Assembly (NCBI RefSeq): GCF_000317695.1
Contig: NC_019771.1
Span: 372,001-436,000, forward strand
Direction: 5' to 3'
Source of the DNA: Anabaena cylindrica PCC 7122
GTDB taxonomy: Bacteria > Cyanobacteriota > Cyanobacteriia > Cyanobacteriales > Nostocaceae
DNA length: 64,000 nt
Under the pieces are notes generated by a model that was given only the letters and a program-made list of their open reading frames with translations, made no database searches and was not told the origin of the DNA. Shown piece by piece: positions 27,204 through 34,705 of this stretch (positions are counted from its first letter, which is position 1; each line of letters begins with the position of its first letter). A program made the position numbers and the translations under genes.

Positions 27204-27807
27204 AATGCAATACAGTCTATGACTTGATTAGGCAATTTACTGTGGCGATAGATGAGTCTAGATATTGTTGAGAATGTAATTGCTCCTACCTTAGCTCAGG
27301 TTGAATAATACGCTAGTACAGATATACACTGAATTTTTCCTGAAGTTTATACAAACTTTATAATAATGCTTACAGAATCTACAGGTAATGTATGATTTTG
27401 GTATTTTTTAAAAAACTTTTGGTATCATTTTACAGATACATACTTAAATTTAAATAGCATCTCAATACCCGTATCTGTAAGAATACTTATTACCTTGAGA
27501 CAAATATATAGGATTACTATTTGATTTTTGAAAGGATTAAGTATTGTAGGGTGCGTTAGCATGAAATCCGTAACGCATTATTCTCAAGGGTTTGGTGCGT
27601 TACGCTGTCTCTTTATAGTAGCCATACCCGTAGGAATATACACATCATACGTATATTTTCAATAATCAAACCGGATTCCTATATTATTAAAAGATTTCAA
27701 GGTAGGAATTACGCAAGATGTGACTGAAAACCTTATCCCTGTGTAGTAGTAATTCATGAATTACCGCTACTTTGGTTTTGTTTTACCTAAGTCCTACAAA
27801 GGTGTCT
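27204..27807. other. Intergenic region with repeats
   Basis: It contains a GTAGGGTGCGTTAGC...GGTGCGTTACGC inverted-type repeat near 27546-27611 and the palindromic element 27703-27796. No gene is supported. Confidence 0.55.
27703..27796. repeat. Dispersed palindromic repeat, copy 2
   Basis: Ends TAGGAATTACGCA and ACCTAAGTCCTA; the centre GTAATTCATGAATTAC with flanking AGTA/CGCTACT is shared with 8741-8832. It lies just downstream of the TAXI-protein stop. Confidence 0.7.
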
Positions 27808-29445
27808 TTAACTTTTGCGATCAATTGCATCTCTTGTAGCTTTATAAGCTTCGACAAAAGTTCGGAATGATTCTTGGGATATATTTTCTGAAACCAAATC
27901 GCCTACTACCTGCTCAAGAATTTGATCTAGCTTTTGTTGCAATAAATCCTTATTTTGCTGGCGGTGTTGCAACAATTTAACTACTATCTTAATATATTTC
28001 GCAGAATTTTCTCTCTGCTTCTGTTCAATAACTAATCGAGAAACTTGTCTATCTCTTTCTATAGCTTCTCTAGTATTTTTGTAGGCTTCGTTAAAAGTTC
28101 GGAATGATTCTTGTGAAATTTTTTCATCCACCAAAGCTTTAGCTGCTTCATTGAATGTTTTATCAAGCATTTTCTGCCTATCTTCAAGCTTATAGTGGTC
28201 TTCTTTCATCAAGCTAATAGCCAACTTTAGGTACTCATCAGCCTCATCTTTTTTACCTCTTTCAATCCATAATTTCAGTTGTTTAATCCATTCAACTAAA
28301 ATTAAAAAAGCTGTCAATAATAGAGCTATATAGTCGGCATTTTCTTGGACAAATGTTGGCTTGTCTCTTTCATAAAAATCCAAAGCACCAGGATGTAAAG
28401 AAATATCAATACCACTAGTGTCACTGGGACGATTAATATCAGCAATTAAGGGTTTAACTTCAGCGTGTTCTTGAGAAATTTCGTTAGCTATTTCTTGGCG
28501 ATATTCATATATAATTTGCGTTAATTCTCTAATTATGCTGGCATCTACTTGATCGCTTGCTAATAACAGCCTTGATATAGCTACTGTAGGCAGGTTAGTA
28601 GTCGGCATAGGAGGATTACCTCTGTATGCTCCTTGGGGAATAATGGCAGTTTCAAAGGCAGGCTGTTTAATTTTCATTGCTTCTGCCTGTGTTATTGGTA
28701 ATAATTTTCCCTGATAATTGTTGACAAAATTAGAGATAGATCTATTACCTGCGGCTCGAACTCGAAATACTGCATCTGCTTTGTTTTTATTAAAGTCTTG
28801 ATCTGCGGTATTATCGTTGTAACCATTAATAGGGTTACCAGTAATATCTAAGCCTGTAATTTTAAAGTCTTTTTGGCTCATACCATAATGTTCTGCTATT
28901 TTTAGAAAAGATTCATATTGCCCACCGCTGGCAGCTACAGCAATTCTTTTACCTTTTAGTTGAACGAATTGGTTAATCTGAGGATCTTTAACAACTAACT
29001 GAAACAGATCTTTATATAATACAGATACAGTTTTAGCTGTGGGTTTTTTGTGGTAGTTTAAAAATATAGGTTTATCGCTAGATAAAGTACCAATTTTTTG
29101 AGAAGTTACATCTGCCTGTGCAGTTACTAACTGGGCATTTCCTTCTAATAACATCTGTAAATTTTTTGTTGTACCACTTGTTTCTTTGACTATAATCTTG
29201 ATATTTGATCTACGCTCAACTACTTTTTGTATAGCTTTGCTAATAATATAGCTTTCTCCCTGTTTATCTCCAGCAGCAATAGTTAGATGGGGAGTTGATA
29301 AACGATTGATTACGTTCCAAGCAATGATTGCAAATATGCCAATGCTGGCAAGTCCAAGATTTACAAAAATGAGCTTAGATAAAGGATCTAGAGTTAGAAA
29401 AAATTTGAAAAAATCGGAGTGTGTATTTTTTTTAGATTTTGACAT
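27808..29445 (-). CDS. TAXI-type solute-binding protein with C-terminal duplicated helical domain
   Basis: The 545-residue protein has a membrane segment (about 23-47), then a TAXI/TRAP-like binding domain (about 53-345) with LTIAAGDKQGESYIISKAI (split: LTIAAGDKQGE, SYIISKAIQ), TSGTTKNLQML, GKRIAVAASGGQYESFLKI-type helices, and TTNLPTVAISRLLL. A second membrane segment (about 368-386) is followed by some 150 cytoplasmic, charged helical residues containing two near-copies of ISQESFRTF-x-EAYK-x-TR-(E/D)AI(E/D)R. Classic TAXI proteins are about 320 residues and periplasmic; this one is tethered at both ends of the sensor domain, suggesting a ligand sensor rather than a transport component. No TRAP permease is adjacent. 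Confidence 0.85.
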   Translation of the reverse strand: MSKSKKNTHSDFFKFFLTLDPLSKLIFVNLGLASIGIFAIIAWNVINRLSTPHLTIAAGDKQGESYIISKAIQKVVERRSNIKIIVKETSGTTKNLQMLLEGNAQLVTAQADVTSQKIGTLSSDKPIFLNYHKKPTAKTVSVLYKDLFQLVVKDPQINQFVQLKGKRIAVAASGGQYESFLKIAEHYGMSQKDFKITGLDITGNPINGYNDNTADQDFNKNKADAVFRVRAAGNRSISNFVNNYQGKLLPITQAEAMKIKQPAFETAIIPQGAYRGNPPMPTTNLPTVAISRLLLASDQVDASIIRELTQIIYEYRQEIANEISQEHAEVKPLIADINRPSDTSGIDISLHPGALDFYERDKPTFVQENADYIALLLTAFLILVEWIKQLKLWIERGKKDEADEYLKLAISLMKEDHYKLEDRQKMLDKTFNEAAKALVDEKISQESFRTFNEAYKNTREAIERDRQVSRLVIEQKQRENSAKYIKIVVKLLQHRQQNKDLLQQKLDQILEQVVGDLVSENISQESFRTFVEAYKATRDAIDRKS

Positions 29446-30027
29446 ATCTGCACAGTTTCAGTTGACTATAGCAGTTCTCGGTTGATTGAGATAGAAGAAC
29501 CCCACCTCCAAAGGAGAGGACTATAATGTACTTCACTCAAAGGGATATAGCTATAAATAACTAAATGGGATTCTCAAAGTATTTCACTTTTATGAGCATA
29601 ACTTTTAATACAGAAAAAATGTACACTATTCCCAATTTTCTGGCAGTGTTTGATTGTGTGAAACTGATATAGCCTTTCCCACTCTAGTTAGATACAAAAT
29701 TACCCCTCCCCAACCCTCCCCTTGGTAAGGGGAGGGTGCGCGACAGCGCGGGTGGGGTGTATTTCATGAGCTTGGGAATTGCTATATGTATTGACTTACA
29801 GTCAAATGCCTCTATTTTGATTTAAGAAGAGATTATGAAAATGTAAAATTAAGAATAAATTTTTCAAGTAAATTTTTTTAGCTGAAATTGAATTGAATAA
29901 AAAAGATAATAAGTTTTTATCAATTTGAGTACATCGAAAGAGAGATTTTTGTATTCATCCTCAAGAAAGATAAAACCAGTATGAATTTTTTGTTAGCTTA
30001 CTGCTAGTCCTCGCACCAAGAAAACCT
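29446..30027. other. Intergenic region between divergent genes
   Basis: It holds a family A element (29668-29786) and AT-rich sequence likely containing two promoters. No gene supported. Confidence 0.55.
29668..29786. repeat. 119-bp MITE-like element, family A copy 2
   Basis: Ends TATAGCCTTTCCCA / TGGGAATTGCTATA as in copy 1. The central stem CCCTCCCCTT-GGT-AAGGGGAGGG (split arms of 10) is perfect in this copy. Confidence 0.88.
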
Positions 30028-30480
30028 ATGAATAACAATCCTATGAGTGGCATTATTCCTCAACAACCACCAATAGAAGCCGAGTCTGATGTTCATGTAG
30101 TTAAGTCCCGGTTGGAATGGGGTGAACCAGCATTTACAATTTTAGATGTGCGCGATCGCTCGACATACAACGAAGGTCATATCATGGGAGCAATGCCTAT
30201 GCCCATAGATGACCTCACCGACCGTGCAATAGACTCTTTAGATAAAAGCCGTGATATTTATATTTACGGTACGAACCAGGGTCAAACTGCTCAAGCTGCC
30301 CAATTATTGCGTTCTGCTGGATTTGAACACGTATCTCAACTCAAAGGCGGTTTGGGTGCATGGAAAGCAATTGGTGGCCCCACAGAAGGCATTATTGAAT
30401 CCAGAACTCCCGCAGGTGCAGATGATTACAATGTTGTCTCTCGGATGCAAAATCATTTAGAAAATCAACAGAGAAATTAG
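30028..30480 (+). CDS. Rhodanese-like protein lacking the catalytic cysteine
   Basis: The 150-residue single-domain protein has the rhodanese pattern ILDVRDRSTYNEGHIMGAMPMP (split: ILDVRDRSTYNEGH, IMGAMPMP) and a C-terminal GGLGAWKAIGGP. At the active-site loop, where an active enzyme has YC-x-(T/S)G-x-R, this protein has IYIYGTNQGQTA, with Gly81 in place of Cys. It should not transfer sulfur; such domains often serve as binding modules. A Pro-rich N-terminal 20 residues and a polar tail flank the domain. ATG 30028; ATG 30043 is an alternative. Heptamer repeats follow at once. Confidence 0.87.
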   Translation: MNNNPMSGIIPQQPPIEAESDVHVVKSRLEWGEPAFTILDVRDRSTYNEGHIMGAMPMPIDDLTDRAIDSLDKSRDIYIYGTNQGQTAQAAQLLRSAGFEHVSQLKGGLGAWKAIGGPTEGIIESRTPAGADDYNVVSRMQNHLENQQRN

Positions 30481-30484
30481 GGAA

Positions 30485-30508
30485 CAGGTGACAGGTGACA
30501 GGTGACAG
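30485..30508. repeat. CAGGTGA heptamer repeat (three units)
   Basis: Three perfect CAGGTGA units plus CAG, directly after the rhodanese stop. Confidence 0.85.
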
Positions 30509-30523
30509 ATAAGAGTTTTTCCT

Positions 30524-30605
30524 AATTACGAATTACGAATTACGAATTACGAATTACGAATTACGAATTACGAATTACGAATTACGAATTACGAATTACG
30601 AATTA
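30524..30605. repeat. AATTACG heptamer repeat (eleven units)
   Basis: Eleven perfect AATTACG units plus AATTA, running up to the 3' end of the convergent exonuclease gene. This is the short tandemly repeated (STRR) type described from heterocystous cyanobacteria. Confidence 0.95.
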
Positions 30606-30616
30606 GTAATTATTCC

Positions 30617-31246
30617 TCAGTGTTCAAATAAATCTTTGAACTGCAACAAATCCAAGGAAACTATTGTGGGCAGAACTTGAAAGCATTCTTGTGCTAGTTG
30701 CCAACGTCCTTCTCTTTGTAGCATTTGGGTGAGCTTTTGCTGTATGTTCAGTAAGTAACGCACATCGTTGGCAGCGTAACTGAGTTGAGCTTCTGATAAA
30801 TTAGTAGCGTTTCCCCAATCAGAACTTTGAGAGCTTTTATCTAATTCTACTTGTTCCAATTCTTGCACCACATCTTTAAGACCGTGACGATTGGTGTAAG
30901 TACGAGCTAACTTACTAGCAATTTTGGTACAAAAAACAGGTTGAACCTGGATTCCTAAGTTATGACGTAAAGTGGCGACATCAAAACGGGCAAAGTGAAA
31001 TACTTTGAGGACATGGGGTGCTTCCAGAAGTTGCTTTAAGTGAGGGGCTTCTGTTTGTCCTTGAGCGATGCGAATGGCTGTTACCTGTCCTTCTGGGTTG
31101 CACAATTGGATGAGGCACAAGCGATCGCGCTGCGGTAATAGTCCCATCGTTTCGGTATCCACAGCCAGAGCATCAGATTTTAAATATTGGGAAAGAGTGG
31201 CAGTATCCAAATCGCGATCGCAAACTTGAAAATTGTGTAATGTCAT
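30617..31246 (-). CDS. RNase D-like 3'-5' exonuclease (DEDDy)
   Basis: The 209-residue protein consists of just the DnaQ-like exonuclease fold: motif I AVDTETMG (D30, E32), motif II HFARFD (D89), and motif III YAANDVRYL (Y157, D161), which places it in the DEDDy class with RNase D. The HRDC domain of E. coli RNase D is absent, as is usual in the short cyanobacterial forms. It should trim structured RNA 3' ends in the cytoplasm with two metal ions. ATG 31246. Confidence 0.92.
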   Translation of the reverse strand: MTLHNFQVCDRDLDTATLSQYLKSDALAVDTETMGLLPQRDRLCLIQLCNPEGQVTAIRIAQGQTEAPHLKQLLEAPHVLKVFHFARFDVATLRHNLGIQVQPVFCTKIASKLARTYTNRHGLKDVVQELEQVELDKSSQSSDWGNATNLSEAQLSYAANDVRYLLNIQQKLTQMLQREGRWQLAQECFQVLPTIVSLDLLQFKDLFEH

Positions 31247-31397
31247 AAATTGGTCAGAAATAATAAATCATAGTGTCTTTCGGTTAATTACGAATTATTT
31301 TAAATTACCCTGTTAGACACCAAATTATTACAACATTAGTAGGGGCATATTGCAATACACTCCTACTGTAATTTTTCCCAAAAAATCACTCATCAAA

Positions 31398-31949
31398 CTA
31401 TCTAGTATTCAGAAATATTTGCGTGAGGTAGACTTCACCTTTAGCATTAGTGGCTACACCAACCCCTGTAAGTTTATATTCTCCATGAATATTCTTTAAA
31501 TGTCCAGGACTATTTAACCAACCAATCACAGCTTGATTTGCAGGATTACTATATCCGATGTTAAAAGCGACATTCTCGGCTGCACTGTTGTAACTAAGAG
31601 GGATAGCTTTAACTCGCTGTTCAAATCCATGATGACTAAACTTAACTATACCATTAGCCATATTTTGACTGTGAATTCTTGCTTGCTGAGAGATATTTGC
31701 ATTTAAAGTTAACTTTGGCATTCCTTGAGCAGCCCGATATTGATTAATTTGCTCAAATACTAATTTTTCTAAATTAGAATTTTGAGAATTAAGGTTCGAT
31801 GCGATAACTGCCTGACTAGAAAGATTCAATGACTGCTGAGTTTGAGCAATTTTTCTGGTAAAACTATTACCGGTAATAGGAGCCGTCATGAACCCACTAG
31901 CAAGGACAAGCGTACTTAAAGCCATGCCAAAAGCAGTTTGTCGGAACAT
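31398..31949 (-). CDS. Secreted CAP (SCP-like) domain protein 1
   Basis: The 183-residue protein has a signal-peptide-like N-terminus (MFRQTAFGMALSTLVLASG) and a CAP domain: QINQYRAAQGMPKL, ARIHSQNMANG, FSHHGFEQRVKAI, AENVAFNIG, VIGWLNSPGHLKNI, and YLTQIF. The CAP cavity His (FSHHG and SPGH) and Glu (AEN) are present. Bacterial CAP proteins are secreted and often of unknown role. A paralogue lies about 340 bases upstream in the same direction, pointing to tandem duplication. Confidence 0.9.
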   Translation of the reverse strand: MFRQTAFGMALSTLVLASGFMTAPITGNSFTRKIAQTQQSLNLSSQAVIASNLNSQNSNLEKLVFEQINQYRAAQGMPKLTLNANISQQARIHSQNMANGIVKFSHHGFEQRVKAIPLSYNSAAENVAFNIGYSNPANQAVIGWLNSPGHLKNIHGEYKLTGVGVATNAKGEVYLTQIFLNTR

Positions 31950-32288
31950 AGAGAATTAGGTAGTGTATGAATTTATGAGACATATACTCTATCTTCTGAT
32001 TTCAGAATAAATACCAGGATACTATCAAGTATTTATCAACTGAGGAATTACCTGATTTTGCAAATTTCTGAGTTCAGTTTTATCAAGATGGCATTTTATT
32101 TCCCTGAAAATCTGCCAATTTTATGACCTTTTTAAAACCCTGGTATCAAGTATATGTCAGTAGTAGATGCTTTACCTCATTAAATGTTCTTGACACTACA
32201 TTATTAATCAAAAAAATATAAAAAAAATAGTATCCACTGGCAGATGTCATGAATACTAAAATTATTCAACAGCTATTGCTCAAAAAAC
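31950..32288. other. Spacer between the two CAP genes
   Basis: AT-rich with no gene; presumably the promoter of the downstream CAP gene. No repeat recognised. Confidence 0.5.
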
Positions 32289-32804
32289 TTATCTTGATCG
32301 CAGGAAAATTTGTGTGAAATAAATTTGTCCTCGGCTATTATTCGCTACACCAATTCCCGTGAGGTTATAATTACCTTTAATGTTGGTTAAATGTCCTGTA
32401 CTTTTCAGCCAGCCTTGAACTGCTGTAGTAGCTGGATCAGTAGAACCTTGGTTATAGGCAACATTCTCCGCAGCTGCACTGTAAGGAATTGCGATCGCTT
32501 GAATTCGTGATTGAAATCCGCTATGTCCAAAGCCAACTCTACCACTAGCCATGTTTTGACTGTGAATTCTGGCTTGACTGTCAATCTGAGAATTACGAGT
32601 TAGTGCAGGTAAATTTTGGGAAGCTCGGTACTGATTGATTTTCTGGAAAACAGATGCCTCTATTGCCGCAGTATTAATAGTACCTTGTGCAACCTGGTAG
32701 CTAGGAGTTAATACGGTCGGAGAATGAGGTGCTGAATTAGCTATCCCACCACTAACTAAAACCAGAAACCCTACACCAGCAGATGAAATAGTGTTTTTAA
32801 ACAT
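32289..32804 (-). CDS. Secreted CAP (SCP-like) domain protein 2
   Basis: The 171-residue paralogue of the neighbouring CAP gene has a signal peptide (FLVLVSGGIANSA region), then QKINQYRASQNLPAL, ARIHSQNMASG, FGHSGFQSRIQAI, AENVAYNQG, VQGWLKSTGHLTNI, and YFTQIF. The cavity His and Glu are kept, though the first FSHH of the paralogue is FGHS here. About half of the domain is identical to the neighbour. It is transcribed in the same direction as trpB upstream, 110 bases away, but trpB has its own hairpin between them. Confidence 0.9.
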   Translation of the reverse strand: MFKNTISSAGVGFLVLVSGGIANSAPHSPTVLTPSYQVAQGTINTAAIEASVFQKINQYRASQNLPALTRNSQIDSQARIHSQNMASGRVGFGHSGFQSRIQAIAIPYSAAAENVAYNQGSTDPATTAVQGWLKSTGHLTNIKGNYNLTGIGVANNSRGQIYFTQIFLRSR

Positions 32805-32884
32805 AATTTATCACTGTTCAAAAAACATGAGTTAGGGATGTAGATTAAATCACCAAGTTAATGAAATTATCTACAAACTTTTGA

Positions 32885-32905
32885 GGGTGTGTTAGGAACA
32901 CACCC
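32885..32905 (-). terminator. Hairpin after trpB
   Basis: GGGTGTGTT-AGG-AACACACCC is a perfect 9-bp stem 10 bases beyond the trpB stop. There is no T run after it, so it may be a weak terminator or RNA-stabilising end. Confidence 0.55.
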
Positions 32906-32914
32906 CGATTGTAC

Positions 32915-34153
32915 TCATTGAATTAAGAACTTAGCGGCTGTTTGCACATCTTTATCACCCCGTCCAGAACAGTTGATAATAATGCGGGGACTACCAGAGA
33001 GTTGGGGACACAAAGTTTCCAGATAAGCGATCGCATGAGAAGTTTCCAAAGCGGGTATAATTCCCTCTAGCTTCGACAATCGCTGAAAGGCATCCAAAGC
33101 TTCAGCATCAGTCACACTGTAATATTCCGCCCGTCCAATATCTTTCATATAGCTGTGTTCTGGACCAACACCAGGATAATCTAACCCAGCACTAATAGAA
33201 TGGGGTTCAATAACTTGGCCATCATCATCTTGCAAAAGATAACTCATCGAACCATGCAACACACCAACTTGTCCTTTTGTCAAAGTAGCTGCGTGTTTAC
33301 CAGTGTTCACACCTTCTCCCGCAGCTTCCACACCAATTAACCGCACAGATGACTCCTTCACAAATTCGTGAAATAGTCCCATTGCATTAGAACCACCACC
33401 CACACAAGCCATCAGAATATCAGGTAAACCGCCCCATTTTTCCATCGCCTGAGCGCGAGTTTCTTCACCAATCACAGCATGAAAATCCCGTACCATCATT
33501 GGATATGGATGAGGCCCAGCCACAGAACCAAGGATGTAATGGGTAGTTTCCACATTCGTCACCCAGTCGCGGATGGCTTCAGAAGTGGCATCTTTGAGAG
33601 TTCCCGTACCCGCAGACACAGGGCGAACTTCAGCCCCCATCAGCCGCATTCTAAACACATTTAAAGATTGGCGTTCCATATCATGAACACCCATATAAAT
33701 CACGCACTCTAAACCAAAACGAGCGCAAACAGTTGCCGTCGCTACTCCATGTTGTCCTGCACCTGTTTCCGCAATAATTCGCTGTTTACCCATGCGCTTG
33801 GCTAATAACACTTGACCAAGAGCATTATTAATTTTATGTGCGCCAGTGTGATTTAAATCTTCACGTTTTAAATAAATTTGCGCCCCTGTGCCATCAGGAC
33901 GGGCATAATTAGCTGTGAGGCGTTCAGCAAAATATAACGGTGTAGCACGTCCTACATAATCACGCAGCAACCCCTGTAATTCTGCCTGAAAACCAGGTTC
34001 ATTACGATATTGCTGATAAGCTGTTTCTAGTTCAGCTAAAGCAGGCATTAAAGTTTCAGGAACGTACTTACCACCGAAACGGCCAAAGCGTCCCAGGGTA
34101 TCAGGTACTGAAGCGGTTTGTGAAAAATTTGGAGAAAGGGGTGTAGTAGTCAC
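32915..34153 (-). CDS. trpB: Tryptophan synthase beta chain
   Basis: The 412-residue protein matches TrpB in full length: GRFGRFGGKYVPETLMPAL (near 21-39), YLKREDLNHTGAHKINNALG (split: YLKREDLNHTG, AHKINNALG) with the PLP lysine K107, GAGQHGVATA, the phosphate-binding CVGGGSNAMG, and SAGLDYPGVGPEH. It condenses indole and serine to tryptophan in a complex with TrpA. trpA is not adjacent, as is usual in cyanobacteria where trp genes are scattered. Cyanobacteria may carry more than one trpB; this looks like the canonical one. Confidence 0.97.
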   Translation of the reverse strand: MTTTPLSPNFSQTASVPDTLGRFGRFGGKYVPETLMPALAELETAYQQYRNEPGFQAELQGLLRDYVGRATPLYFAERLTANYARPDGTGAQIYLKREDLNHTGAHKINNALGQVLLAKRMGKQRIIAETGAGQHGVATATVCARFGLECVIYMGVHDMERQSLNVFRMRLMGAEVRPVSAGTGTLKDATSEAIRDWVTNVETTHYILGSVAGPHPYPMMVRDFHAVIGEETRAQAMEKWGGLPDILMACVGGGSNAMGLFHEFVKESSVRLIGVEAAGEGVNTGKHAATLTKGQVGVLHGSMSYLLQDDDGQVIEPHSISAGLDYPGVGPEHSYMKDIGRAEYYSVTDAEALDAFQRLSKLEGIIPALETSHAIAYLETLCPQLSGSPRIIINCSGRGDKDVQTAAKFLIQ

Positions 34154-34342
34154 GTATTGGGTAAAAATTAGAGAACAAAGTTAATTTTAATTCTAGAACT
34201 GCTGAGGATGCCTATAAAGATAGTTATTCCTCAAATCGCTGTACAGCTTTCTGAAATATTTTCAAAAGTGATCAGACTTCCTTTTAATTTTTAATTTTGC
34301 CCCATGGTACTAGTCTATACAAGGTAGAATGCCAAAGGAAGA

Positions 34343-34576
34343 TTAAGGGAAACTTTCCCACGCTTGAGCAACCAACGTACTGAGCCAACGTCGTTGTTGC
34401 CTATCTAACACAGTGTCATCCGCTAATACCTGGGCAGTTAATTCTTCTAAAGATTGACCTTGAGCGCGGACAAGTTGAACAACTCCGGCAATTACGGCTG
34501 CTACCAGTTCTTCATCAACTGGCTGTTGTCGAAGTGCAAAAATTTCTTGGGGACTGTCTGGGATAGGATAATTCAT
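34343..34576 (-). CDS. Small conserved-looking hypothetical protein
   Basis: The 77-residue acidic, helical protein reads like a compact four-helix unit (ELVAAVIAGVVQLVRAQGQS, split: ELVAAVIAGVVQ, LVRAQGQS; LEELTAQVLADDTVLD; WLSTLVAQAWESFP). No motif is recognised and there is no signal peptide. It lies alone upstream of trpB, in the same direction and 190 bases away. It resembles small cyanobacterial hypothetical proteins in composition. No function is proposed. Confidence 0.7.
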   Translation of the reverse strand: MNYPIPDSPQEIFALRQQPVDEELVAAVIAGVVQLVRAQGQSLEELTAQVLADDTVLDRQQRRWLSTLVAQAWESFP

Positions 34577-34705
34577 GGTATGAGTTTACAGAAGTTCTAA
34601 AATGATTAATAAAGTTAACAACTTATTAAAATTTCTTAATTCAATGGTGATGCAACTGATAGGGCGGAGTCTAACGCACTTCCCGTCTTTTTCAAATCTT
34701 TCGTA

